Assembly (NCBI GenBank): GCA_017416915.1
Contig: JAFQAN010000002.1
Coordinates: forward strand, 1 to 64,000
Direction: 5' to 3'
Origin: Alistipes sp.
GTDB lineage: Bacteria > Bacteroidota > Bacteroidia > Bacteroidales > Rikenellaceae
Length of the DNA: 64,000 nucleotides
Part shown: piece by piece, positions 42,207-50,434 of the stretch
How the letters are laid out: each line of letters starts with the position of its first letter
Position numbering within the stretch: position 1 is the first letter of the stretch
Notes under the pieces: generated by a model
Databases searched by the model: none
Told to the model about the DNA's origin: nothing
What the model saw: only the letters and a program-made list of their open reading frames with translations
Made by a program: the position numbers and the translations under genes

Positions 42207-44366
42207 ATGAGACGTTTTACTACTACACTTATTCTTGTTTTTACCGCGTGTGTTGCCATGGCGCAAAACCCTAAGGCGGTAATTAAGGAGGCGCTTTGCA
42301 ACGACTACGCAAAGACGTGTGAGAAGCTTGAAAAGATTAACGAAAAGATTCAGAGCGAGATGCCCTATATGTGCGTCCTCGCCAAGGCGGTGTGCTACAC
42401 AATGTCGGAGAGCGATGACAGTAGCAAGTTGAAGGGCTATGTGCTGTTTAGCGATAACTACGCAAAAATCGCCGCTTCGCCCCTATTGGAGAAGCTGATG
42501 AAGAGCTGCAACACATCGCTTGATAACCTTAAATTCAGCATCGAGCAGAGTGCTGCAAATGTTGTGTTTGGTACTGATAACGAGGAGCTTTATCGTACGT
42601 TTATGCCCTATGCCGAGAAGGCTGAGCATAAAGATTTGGCGCAGCTACGCACCAAGTGGGAGCAGCGTAGCTATGCTAATGTGTGCCAGGCAAATACCGT
42701 GGCGGAGTATTCGCGCTTCCTCTCGCTCTTTCCCTCGTCGGAGTATCGTGCCGATGTCGAGGCACGACGCTACACGCTGCGCTACAAGGAGGCGACAGCC
42801 ACTGCCGACGAGGCTGTTATGGTGCGCTTTGTAGAGGAGTTTGGTGGTACGGCAGATGGCGATAGGGTGGCGCAGCGCCTTATGGAGCATCGCTACGAGC
42901 GCGTAACGAAGAGTCGTAACCTCAAAGATATGAAGTGGTTTGCGGCGACATATCCCGATTTCGAGGGCTTGGCGACATTGCGTCAGATGATGGCAGATAT
43001 AGAGTACCCGACACTTGCCGATAATAAAGCGGCGTTGGCGCGCTTCGTGGAGGAGTATCCCGATGTTAAGCAGATTGGTGAGGCGCAGAGACGTGTCAAG
43101 GCGTTCGAGGTCTTGGAGACCCCAACGTTAAAGGGTATCTTCGACTATGTGCTGGCGTATGGCTACGACCGCAACTATGTGAAGTTCCAGCGCGCACTGC
43201 TTTTGAGTGACTGCAAGGAGGGTAAAATTAGGTATATTCTTACGCCCGATATTCGCGATGTAAGGCTCGTGCGTATTGTAAGCGCCGAACGCCTCGATGC
43301 GGGTCTGTATGTCGGCTATGTGGACTTGGAGGGTAACGTGGTTATTGAACCCGCCTATGCCTATGATGAGGTTTTTGGCGATTATGGTACCTATAACCTA
43401 CGTATGATGACCGAGTTTACCCACGACCATTCGATTGCGGCTGTTAAGTCGGTGGATGGTAAGTGGGGAGTGATAGATGCCACAGGTAGGGTTGTCGTGC
43501 CGTTGAAGTATATGAATGTTACCATTGGCAATAACCATATCGAGGGCTTTATAAAGGATGCTCCGAGCGAGTATTATGACACTGCGGAGTACTACTGCGA
43601 TATATACGACTACTCGGGTAAACTCATAAAGCATAATGGGCAGACGAGTGTGTCGGCACATAGTATCCATTATCGCGACTTTGTGTTGAACGATGGAAAT
43701 GTGAAGTGGGATTGCGAGTATCTTACGCCGTGTTACGCCGCTGCGTGGGGTGGCGAAGGCTACAACGTGCTGGTCGATAGAGACGGCAACAAAACTACGC
43801 TCGATGTGGTACTAAAATGGGGTGTTACGGATAATATTGCTGTGGTTGAGAGGGTCGAAAATGGCGCTACGAATCGCTACTTCTATAACCTCGATACGCA
43901 GACGATTATCAAGGAGTGTCCCTATGACCTTGTGAACGAGATGCACTGTGGTCGTGCATCGGTGTCTGCTAATGATTTATGGGGCTTTATTGATGAGAAT
44001 CTCGAATTGGTAATTCCTTGTAAGTTTATTGCTCAGGCGCCGAACTTCTCGGCAGGTGCTGCTGTGGTTGGTAGCTATGATGTGGGCTATAACCTTATTG
44101 ATGTCAATGGCAACTATATCACGGGCAGATATAAGTATATACAGCCTCACTCGATGAGTAACGAGGAGTCGTATAATACGCCAGGACTGTTTATCGTCGA
44201 GGGCAATGGCTTTACCGAGGTTATTGACTCCAATGGCGAGTTTGTGGCAACTGGTGGCACGAACACCACTATTAATGGCTTCATCGTTACCTCTAATGTA
44301 GATTTGAATACAAAACGATTTTCCCCTCTCTACTTCCAGGTGATGCAGAATGAGTTGAAGAGGTAG
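42207..44366 (+). CDS. Large secreted WG-repeat protein
   Basis: The 719-aa protein has a signal peptide (ends AMAQN, about residue 21), a helical N-terminal half (about 25-330) with tetratricopeptide-like spacing, and a C-terminal half of WG repeats. Examples are GKWGVIDATGRVVVPLKYMN and LWGFIDENLELVIPCKF. It is likely periplasmic or surface exposed and acts in binding; no enzymatic motif is visible. It differs from the 24.5-kb WG protein by its long helical part. Confidence 0.8.
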   Translation: MRRFTTTLILVFTACVAMAQNPKAVIKEALCNDYAKTCEKLEKINEKIQSEMPYMCVLAKAVCYTMSESDDSSKLKGYVLFSDNYAKIAASPLLEKLMKSCNTSLDNLKFSIEQSAANVVFGTDNEELYRTFMPYAEKAEHKDLAQLRTKWEQRSYANVCQANTVAEYSRFLSLFPSSEYRADVEARRYTLRYKEATATADEAVMVRFVEEFGGTADGDRVAQRLMEHRYERVTKSRNLKDMKWFAATYPDFEGLATLRQMMADIEYPTLADNKAALARFVEEYPDVKQIGEAQRRVKAFEVLETPTLKGIFDYVLAYGYDRNYVKFQRALLLSDCKEGKIRYILTPDIRDVRLVRIVSAERLDAGLYVGYVDLEGNVVIEPAYAYDEVFGDYGTYNLRMMTEFTHDHSIAAVKSVDGKWGVIDATGRVVVPLKYMNVTIGNNHIEGFIKDAPSEYYDTAEYYCDIYDYSGKLIKHNGQTSVSAHSIHYRDFVLNDGNVKWDCEYLTPCYAAAWGGEGYNVLVDRDGNKTTLDVVLKWGVTDNIAVVERVENGATNRYFYNLDTQTIIKECPYDLVNEMHCGRASVSANDLWGFIDENLELVIPCKFIAQAPNFSAGAAVVGSYDVGYNLIDVNGNYITGRYKYIQPHSMSNEESYNTPGLFIVEGNGFTEVIDSNGEFVATGGTNTTINGFIVTSNVDLNTKRFSPLYFQVMQNELKR

Positions 44367-44386
44367 GGGCGAGTTTGATAGAATTG

Positions 44387-44422
44387 GAGGTCCGTTGCAG
44401 CTATGAGGGTGCAGCGGACCTC
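44387..44422 (+). terminator. Terminator after the second WG-repeat gene
   Basis: GAGGTCCG / CGGACCTC with an extended inner pairing (TTGC/GCAG) forms a hairpin 20 nt past the stop, followed by a short T-rich run. Confidence 0.65.
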
Positions 44423-44560
44423 GTTTGTTGTGGATATGGAGTAGCTTGGAGAAAAAAAATATGGGACGATAGATGCTTGCAAATGGTTGATTTTAGGGAC
44501 GTTGATAACTCTGATGTATGGGGGTGTAAAAAAAAAGATTAAAAAAAGTTTGCAAAAAGT

Positions 44561-44591
44561 TTTGCAGATTCAAAAAAGTGCCTTATCTTTG
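44561..44591 (+). promoter_or_regulatory. Consensus promoter of the tRNA-Lys gene
   Basis: TTTG (44561-44564), a 19-nt spacer and TATCTTTG (44584-44591) form an ideal Bacteroidota promoter. The tRNA starts 25 nt further on. Confidence 0.85.
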
Positions 44592-44616
44592 CACTCGCAA
44601 TCGAAAGGTTGTAAAT

Positions 44617-44689
44617 GCCTCTTTAGCTCAGTTGGTAGAGCACGACACTCTTAATGTTGGGGTCCAGGGTTCGAGCCCCTGAGGGGGTA
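44617..44689 (+). tRNA. tRNA-Lys (anticodon CTT)
   Basis: A full cloverleaf can be drawn. The acceptor stem is GCCTCTT/AGGGGGT (with G-U pairs), the D arm GCTC/GAGC, the anticodon arm CGACA-CTCTTAA-TGTTG with anticodon CTT at 44650-44652, and the T arm CAGGG-TTCGAGC-CCCTG. The discriminator base is A at 44689 and CCA is not encoded. It reads AAG codons. Its 3' end is repeated at 45057 and, in part, at 50153. Confidence 0.93.
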
Positions 44690-44845
44690 CAGAAAGGAAG
44701 ACGAGAGTCTTCCTTTTTTGTTTTGTAGCAGTTGTACGCGGTGCGTGTAATGAATAGATTGATGATAGGTCTGCGCACAAGTTCGCACCTATCATCACTC
44801 TACTCATATTCTGCTGTTGCAGAACACCATCTGCCCCAAAACAAT
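44678..44845 (+). repeat. 168-bp direct repeat, left copy (overlaps tRNA-Lys 3' end)
   Basis: This begins inside the T arm (CCTGAGGGGGTACAG), runs through the tRNA terminator and a second inverted repeat (GATGATAGGT / ACCTATCATC), and ends near ACAAT. The right copy at 50153-50320 has equal length and roughly ten substitutions. The layout is that of the attL side of a tRNA-targeted integrative island. Confidence 0.85.
44694..44719 (+). terminator. Intrinsic terminator of the tRNA-Lys gene
   Basis: AAGGAAGAC / GTCTTCCTT with a GAGA loop is followed by T6. It lies 4 nt after the mature tRNA end. Confidence 0.85.
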
Positions 44846-45315
44846 CTACCCCGTTAGTGGACTCGAATTTAGGGAGGGTTACCTCGGTCGTACTCCCGCA
44901 CCGCCACAAGTGGCGACAGCGACACTCCCTCGGTGAGGTTGCAAGCAACCTTCGAGCCCCTGAGGGTGCGAGAACCCTGGATACGCCTCCCTTTCAGGGA
45001 GGTTGGGAGGGTGTAAACTAAACGAGCACACGACTGCGCATCTGCAAGTAGCGCAGTCGAGCCCCTGAGGGGGTACAGAAAGGAAGAACGAGAGTTCTTC
45101 TCTTTTTTTGTTGCATATCAGAAAGTTACCCTATGTATCACTGTAACTCGCTAACACTCAAAGGGTATTTTATGTCGTGGTTTGTCGTATGTTTGTCGTT
45201 CGATTGTCGCATTTATGCGGCAAATTTACTCGACCAATTCTAGTTTTTTTTGCTTAACTGGTTATTGCGATTGAATTTAATTACTAATTTTGTACTGACA
45301 AAATAATTATGACCT
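44846..45315. other. Non-coding left part of the tRNA-Lys island
   Basis: About 470 nt without a supported gene. It contains several short palindromes (CGCCACAAGTGGCG, CCTCCCTTTCAGGGAGG) and a further copy of the tRNA 3' end plus terminator (45057-45100). No integrase gene is found here or elsewhere in the island. Confidence 0.6.
45057..45086 (+). repeat. 30-bp exact copy of the tRNA-Lys 3' end (internal att-like site)
   Basis: The sequence from TCGAGCCCCTGAGGGGGTAC to AGGAAG equals 44671-44700. It is followed by a second terminator-like hairpin GAAGAAC-GAGA-GTTCTTC (45083-45100) in which stem bases differ from the first copy but remain paired. It marks an earlier or nested integration. Confidence 0.85.
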
Positions 45316-45806
45316 ATGAAACGAGTTTTGCTATTGTTGTTATTCATCGGGGTGCTGGCTACAGCGTGTGATCCCGATTGGGCTTTAAACCCACAAAATG
45401 AGGGTCGTGCATATATTGTCAATAAGACCGATGCCGATATTATCTTTAGAGGCTACACCTATTGGGGATCGTTATATACAGAATACACGATTTCTCCAGG
45501 CAATACCGTCTGTGTTTCAACTGCAACCTGGGATGAGCATGCGAATAATTGGGATAATATGATTAAAGCAGGTTGGGTCCATTCCTAGCCACAGTCGCCA
45601 AGCGAGGGTATTATGGGAAAACGGTCGATCTCGACGCACATCATCATACAATCACTATTGTTACATCTCCGACAGATAGTCTTTCGTGGACTTTGGATGT
45701 TGACAACATAGAAGATGACTCAATTTTCAATGAGTCAAATTGGGTTAAAGAGGTATCGACGGAGGGTCATCCGATTTACCACTCTTGGTATTACACAATC
45801 GAATAA
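45316..45806 (+). pseudogene. Small lipoprotein gene split by a frameshift
   Basis: The first frame (45316-45588) encodes a lipoprotein signal (lipobox TAC, Cys18) and about 70 residues. A second frame continues from about 45573 to 45806 with no good start codon (TTG) and a sensible beta-rich sequence ending WYYTIE. One indel near 45575-45590 would join them into a protein of about 160 aa. A sequencing error or a real frameshift are both possible. Function unknown; AT-rich island gene. Confidence 0.6.
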
Positions 45807-45831
45807 ACTTAGATTGTAGTCTCGGCAGATA

Positions 45832-47010
45832 TTAGTTGATTAGCTGCTCAATCTCCTTTGTTGCATCGGCTGTAAGATGCGACCAGCGACCTATGATTGT
45901 GCCGTTACTGTCAATAAGTATGAAGCAAGGTATCTGTTCGACTCCGTATGCGAGTGCAGTGTTGGCTTGTTCGACAAAGTAACACTCCTCGTTGTTGTTT
46001 GCTATCAGTTGGGACCACTGCGATAGCTCATGTTTTGCTATTGCATCTTGCCATTGCGCTTTGCTTTCATCAACGGATATACTGATGATCTGCAACCTAT
46101 CTTTGTGCTGGGAGTGCAGTTTCTGCAATTTGGGAATCTCTCTTATGCATGGTCCGCACCAGCTTGCCCAGAAATCGAGCAATACAAAACTTTTTGCGTA
46201 GCATTCCGATAGAGTGATAGCTTTATCATCTACACTAGTTAGAGTAAAATCAAGCGCTTTGCTACCCACAATTCCGCAATTAGACTTTGCGATTTCACAA
46301 CGAATTGACATCAACTCGCCAAGCGCACTTTGTCGTTGTTCGTCTGATAGGTTTTTACACAATAGTTCTATTGCCGACGCATCATATCCAGAGTGAGCAA
46401 GTTTGTCAATGATGTTTGGAATGATAGCATAATCAGGATGGCTGTTTGTAAATTTCACAGCCATTGCAGACCACTCGGGAAATATTGCTTTGTACTCCTC
46501 TATAAGGTTGTAAAACTCGAGCGCAAGAGTTTGTGCGCTGTCGGCATTACTAGTGTACGCAGTAGCATACTCCTCGCTTTTGCGATGTATTAAGTGTTGC
46601 TTCTGGTAAATCTTTTTGTTTATGGCCGCAAAGAATTTGTTATACTCTTTTATTTCGTCACCTATCTTTAAGCCGCTAATGGAGTAGTCGTATATTGTAC
46701 TGCGTTCAGCGCAGAGTTTTGTATTTGATGGTGCAATATAGGTGTTGAGCTCGTCCATATTGGCAAAGACTAAACTAGCAGGTACAACATCATCGACCTT
46801 GCCTTTGAAACAACATTTGCCATTGTTGATATATGCTGTATCGCACTGTTTGTACCAAATACCTTCGTGCTTAACGGGGTATATAAGACAAACCATCTCG
46901 CCTTGAGCTGCATTTGTTATAGTGCAATCAAGAACGAACCGCGAACTTGAATTATCCTTGCAAGCGACAAATGATACAATGGTGAGTATGTATATGACAA
47001 ACTTTTTCAT
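45832..47010 (-). CDS. TlpA-like thiol:disulfide oxidoreductase lipoprotein
   Basis: The 392-aa protein has a lipobox (SFVAC, Cys17), an N-terminal DUF4369-like beta domain (about 25-130), a helical linker, and a C-terminal thioredoxin domain (about 255-390) with LLDFWASWCGPCIREIP holding the WCGPC redox pair. The conserved cis-proline is in GVEQIPCFILID. It is typical of Bacteroidota periplasmic reductases. It lies inside the tRNA-Lys island, convergent with the split lipoprotein gene. Confidence 0.85.
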   Translation of the reverse strand: MKKFVIYILTIVSFVACKDNSSSRFVLDCTITNAAQGEMVCLIYPVKHEGIWYKQCDTAYINNGKCCFKGKVDDVVPASLVFANMDELNTYIAPSNTKLCAERSTIYDYSISGLKIGDEIKEYNKFFAAINKKIYQKQHLIHRKSEEYATAYTSNADSAQTLALEFYNLIEEYKAIFPEWSAMAVKFTNSHPDYAIIPNIIDKLAHSGYDASAIELLCKNLSDEQRQSALGELMSIRCEIAKSNCGIVGSKALDFTLTSVDDKAITLSECYAKSFVLLDFWASWCGPCIREIPKLQKLHSQHKDRLQIISISVDESKAQWQDAIAKHELSQWSQLIANNNEECYFVEQANTALAYGVEQIPCFILIDSNGTIIGRWSHLTADATKEIEQLIN

Positions 47011-47273
47011 ACAATCTAAAGGGAGATGTTGTGCTCCTAGTCACAAAGATAACGAAAATATGTAGAAATGTATAACAGCCGAAAAAAAAATTGTTGTCTA
47101 TCATAGATATTGTAGCAGAGACGAATTGGCATATTTGTCAACTCGCAAAGACAAACACTGCTAATGCGCTGACAATTTGGTTGACATGGTAGGTCTGGAA
47201 CAGCTATTGTATAACAGGTTCTCGTAATTAACTTCATAGTTAAATGTGTTACATAAAGGATGTGTAAAGCAAG

Positions 47274-47533
47274 ATGGCAGAGGAAGCCATAAAACAAATT
47301 TGGAGAAAAGCTAAGCTACTTCAAGATATGATACTGATGTTTGGAGGGAAGATCACGCGGGGGTATGGATTAAGTTTTGCAAATATGGCAAACAATCAAC
47401 ATATGGATGGGAGATTGATCACAGACGGCCTTTGACGAAGAATGATAGCGACGATGACACTAATTTATATCCATTGCACTAGAAGAATAATCGAGTAAAA
47501 GGAGATGACTACCCAAAGTTTAATATGTCGTAA
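47274..47533 (+). pseudogene. Decayed HNH endonuclease paralogue
   Basis: One frame from ATG 47274 gives EEAIKQIWRKAK, matching EEQKRNIWEKGR of the intact HNH gene. After a frameshift near 47320-47330, another frame reads VWREDHAGVWIKF, then YGWEIDHRRPL, then NLYPLH, an in-frame TAG, and KNNRVKGDDYPKF before a TAA at 47531. Every block has its counterpart in the intact gene 100 nt downstream. It is therefore a broken copy with one frameshift and one nonsense change. Confidence 0.8.
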
Positions 47534-47601
47534 TTTTAGTCAAAACTTTGTGAAATAATAAAAATATAGATGTATAGTATGCTTTTTGTAGAAAAAATTA
47601 C

Positions 47602-47609
47602 TACCTTTG
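47602..47609 (+). promoter_or_regulatory. Promoter -7 box of the HNH/AAA/DUF4435 operon
   Basis: TACCTTTG matches TAnnTTTG and lies 30 nt before the HNH ATG at 47640. An apparent TTG start at 47607 lies inside this box and is rejected. Confidence 0.55.
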
Positions 47610-47639
47610 CAAGACATTATACAATCAAGACACGACGCT

Positions 47640-47999
47640 ATGTATACAGAAGAGCAGAAACGAAATATTTGGGAAAAAGGAAGAGCGGTTGATAACTATA
47701 ATCCTCAAATGTTTAGGAAGGATGCTTGTGGAGCATGGATTATGTGGGATAAATTTGGTGATCAAGATAGCATATATGGATGGGAAATAGATCATATATT
47801 GCCACAAAGTTTAGGCGGACCAGATATCCCAGATAATATGAGACCATTGCAGCATCAAAACAATGCCAGCAAGGGCAATGATTACCCTTCATATACTGCC
47901 GTAATTACATCGGATGGCAACAAGAATATTGAGGCCGTCCGACACCTAGTTGTAAATGAAGAAATAAGGAAAAAGTTGAAACAATACGAGCGCGATTAG
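47640..47999 (+). CDS. HNH endonuclease, first gene of the defence-like operon
   Basis: The 119-aa protein has YGWEIDHILPQSLGG (46-60; Asp51-His52), NMRPLQHQNNASKGN (66-80; His72, Asn74/75), the betabetaalpha-metal HNH core that cuts nucleic acid. The N-terminal helix EEQKRNIWEKG is shared with the neighbouring pseudogene. Its stop is followed after one base by the AAA gene, so translation is probably coupled. Septu systems also pair an HNH protein with an ATPase, though usually in the opposite order. Confidence 0.83.
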   Translation: MYTEEQKRNIWEKGRAVDNYNPQMFRKDACGAWIMWDKFGDQDSIYGWEIDHILPQSLGGPDIPDNMRPLQHQNNASKGNDYPSYTAVITSDGNKNIEAVRHLVVNEEIRKKLKQYERD

Positions 48000-48000
48000 T

Positions 48001-49134
48001 ATGTTAACCAGTGTCAAGATTAAGTCTCTATTTGGCTTATATAGTTATGAGCTAGACTTCTCAAATAGAATAAATTTTGTAACAGGACCTAATGGTTTTG
48101 GCAAGACTACAATTCTCAATCTCATAGAAGCGTTATACTCTTGTAATTTTAAGTATATATCTGGGGTTGTTTTTGATTATTTTGAAGCAACTATATCCAA
48201 TAAGACAAAAACGGTTATATCTATACAGCAGATTAGAGAATATGATGAGATTGATGATGGGTCCGATGAGCCACGTTCACTAAAGGATGTTCATCTTGAT
48301 ATATGTATGGTTCAAGATGATGTGGTTATATCTAAATTCAGGTATGGCACAAGTGATAATGAAGCGCAATCAAGTGGCGACATCATGCAATTATATATGA
48401 GTTCACTCCACCTAACTCCTATTAGAGCTAATCGTTGTGCGTATTCTCAATCGGATACCTCTCAGGTAAACAATGTCGTAAATGATATAAATAAACAAAT
48501 ATCATTGTGTAAAGAGATAATTGCGAACGAACTATCCCAAATTTTAACACCCATTGTTGGCAAGGCCATAAGTGAAGAAGACTATAACAATGAATACAAT
48601 AATATTTGTCAAGAGTTACATAAATTAGCAGAATACGGCTTTATTGGGAATACAAAACAAGCTTATTCGGACGCAAACTCTGGGTTCTTAAGTACGTCTA
48701 TTCAAGTGTTAAAAAATATAGTTAATGCAAGTCGCATAGTCATAAACAAACTAAATGTCCTACAAGAAATTGTAGAAAAGTGCGAATTCTCGAACAAAAT
48801 ACTTTCCATTAAAGCAGATTCAGGAATTAGATTTATAGCAAAAAATGAGACAAAATCGATTCTATACTTTGAGCAGTTGTCTTCAGGAGAGCAGCAAGTA
48901 TTACTATTATTTTACGAATTACTTTTCAAGTCTGATATTGATTCATTAGTATTAATCGATGAGCCTGAGTTATCTTTACATATTGCTTGGAAATACCTTT
49001 TTATAGAAAACATACAGAATATCATAGGTGCTAATCCGCAACAACAATATATTATTTTTACGCATTCACCATCAATTATTAATAATCGTTGGGATTGCAC
49101 AAATGATTTGTTTGAAATCAATACTAACAAGTAG
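48001..49134 (+). CDS. AAA/ABC-type ATPase (AAA15/OLD-like), AriA-like candidate
   Basis: The 377-aa protein has Walker A GPNGFGKTT (29-37), ABC signature LSSGEQQ (293-299), Walker B LVLIDEPELSLH (about 316-327) and the switch His in FTHSP (His355). The middle (about 60-280) is variable and partly helical. ATPases of this class drive Septu, Gabija and PARIS-type defence. Followed after 2 nt by a DUF4435 gene, it fits the AriA position of PARIS, but it is somewhat short for AriA. ATP-dependent sensing is inferred. Confidence 0.85.
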   Translation: MLTSVKIKSLFGLYSYELDFSNRINFVTGPNGFGKTTILNLIEALYSCNFKYISGVVFDYFEATISNKTKTVISIQQIREYDEIDDGSDEPRSLKDVHLDICMVQDDVVISKFRYGTSDNEAQSSGDIMQLYMSSLHLTPIRANRCAYSQSDTSQVNNVVNDINKQISLCKEIIANELSQILTPIVGKAISEEDYNNEYNNICQELHKLAEYGFIGNTKQAYSDANSGFLSTSIQVLKNIVNASRIVINKLNVLQEIVEKCEFSNKILSIKADSGIRFIAKNETKSILYFEQLSSGEQQVLLLFYELLFKSDIDSLVLIDEPELSLHIAWKYLFIENIQNIIGANPQQQYIIFTHSPSIINNRWDCTNDLFEINTNK

Positions 49135-49136
49135 TT

Positions 49137-50000
49137 ATGCCTATATCATTAAAGGCTGCAATAACTTTGCACCAACCCAGTCATACGAAGGGATCCATAC
49201 TTTTACACTTAAACAGTAGTAATGGTGCGAGGATAGTTCACATCGTTGTAGAAGATAATGATGATATTGATGTGTATGGCAAAATGTTTAATCATCAACA
49301 TGTTTGTTTGTATACATCAGAAACTGAAAATAACTTGCGAGGTTGTGCATATTTAGAGCAAATAGTTGAGGATGTTTTGAAACAAAAACCAAATGCATAT
49401 ATTATTGGAATTAGAGATGCTGACTATTTGCGGTATGTGCATGTAAACTACGAGCCCCCAAGATCTATTTTTGTAACAGATCAAAGGGATCTTGAAATGA
49501 TGTTATTGTCTTCTCAAAATGTAAAACATGCTCTAATTAGCTGGAATGCTCATTTTGAGCAAGCCATGACGAGGGGATTTGAGTTGGCTAGATACAAGGG
49601 GCTACTAAGGATATGTAATGACATTCATCAGTTGGGATGTAATTTTAAAAAGAAATTTAAGCAGTCGGATATTTGGGATGAACACAATCACAAAATAAAA
49701 CCCGATTGGAAAAATATAATGACGCAAACTTTTCTATCAAATTGCAATATCCCTTGCGATAAAAACATCTTGATGTCCATCATGAGTAGTGAGCGATTTG
49801 AGACGGAATCAGTATACAACATATGTCAGGGGCATGATGTTATTAGATATCTCAGTATGCTCATGATTAGACAAGAATACGCACAAAGTGCAATTATGTC
49901 TACTATAACGCAAGCGTTTGATAGAAATGATTTTTATAAAACCTATTTATGGAAAGAAATAGAGAAATGGGCGCGAATTAAAGATGTGAATTTGACATAG
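49137..50000 (+). CDS. DUF4435 (TOPRIM-like) protein, AriB-like candidate
   Basis: The 287-aa protein has VHIVVEDNDD (34-43; Glu39) and YIIGIRDADYLRY (88-100; Asp94, Asp96), the Glu and D-x-D of a TOPRIM fold. SIFVTDQRDLEMML follows. This is the DUF4435 layout of AriB, the PARIS effector nuclease. It ends the three-gene unit with gaps of 1 and 2 nt. Toxic nuclease activity released by the ATPase is the model by analogy, not shown here. Confidence 0.8.
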   Translation: MPISLKAAITLHQPSHTKGSILLHLNSSNGARIVHIVVEDNDDIDVYGKMFNHQHVCLYTSETENNLRGCAYLEQIVEDVLKQKPNAYIIGIRDADYLRYVHVNYEPPRSIFVTDQRDLEMMLLSSQNVKHALISWNAHFEQAMTRGFELARYKGLLRICNDIHQLGCNFKKKFKQSDIWDEHNHKIKPDWKNIMTQTFLSNCNIPCDKNILMSIMSSERFETESVYNICQGHDVIRYLSMLMIRQEYAQSAIMSTITQAFDRNDFYKTYLWKEIEKWARIKDVNLT

Positions 50001-50152
50001 CAATTGCTATTGTGTAGCACGATTTCTTACACTAAGATACTTATTTAGATCTATATTAGTATAATTGTTGAATACGACATTTTTGAGAGTTAACAACTAA
50101 ACCATAGGTGAAAAATTGGGTTATCCTGGCGTACAAAGCATTATAAGAACAA
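50001..50152. other. AT-rich stretch closing the tRNA-Lys island
   Basis: Non-coding sequence between the DUF4435 stop and the right direct repeat. No gene or clear terminator seen. Confidence 0.55.
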
Positions 50153-50320
50153 CCTGAGGGGGTACAGAAAGGAAGACAAGAGTCTTCCTTTTTTGTTTTG
50201 GGGCAGCTGTACGCGGTGCGTGTAATGAATAGAGTGATGATAGGTCAGCGCACAAGTTCGCACCTATCATCACTCTACTCATATTCTGCTGTTGCAGAAC
50301 AACATCTGGCCAAAAACAAT
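50153..50320 (+). repeat. 168-bp direct repeat, right copy of the tRNA-Lys island
   Basis: This matches 44678-44845 over the same length. It includes the tRNA 3' fragment (CCTGAGGGGGTACAG), the terminator (AAGGAAGAC / GTCTTCCTT at 50169-50190) and the second inverted repeat at about 50236-50277. Only the 3' end of the tRNA is present, as expected for attR. Confidence 0.85.
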
Positions 50321-50410
50321 GGCTCAGTCCGAAAAACCAGTGGGTAGCGAAACCTATGCCGAACCAAAAGAAAAATTGCGTAAACCAAATTATAATGTCT
50401 AAAATATTTG

Positions 50411-50418
50411 TATATTTG
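50411..50418 (+). promoter_or_regulatory. Promoter -7 box of the type IIG gene
   Basis: TATATTTG lies 16 nt before the preferred ATG (50435), leaving a leader of about ten bases. It overlaps the apparent upstream extension of the frame, which argues against any earlier start. Confidence 0.5.
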
Positions 50419-50434
50419 TAGAAAATATGAGGTC

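Noticed and set aside
47037..47297. 86-aa minus-strand frame
   Set aside because: Overlaps the HNH pseudogene start, is Cys/Phe-rich with random-looking sequence, and has no supporting signals.
47607..47639. TTG start extending the HNH protein by 11 residues
   Set aside because: The codon lies inside the TACCTTTG promoter box; ATG at 47640 is better and matches the pseudogene's N-terminus.
48001..50000. Plain assignment to PARIS
   Set aside because: Domains agree, but the ATPase is short and an HNH gene is coupled in front; without a model search I call it PARIS-like only.
44846..50152. Integrase or transposase in the tRNA-Lys island
   Set aside because: I checked the frames between the repeats; none shows a tyrosine or serine recombinase or DDE motif.
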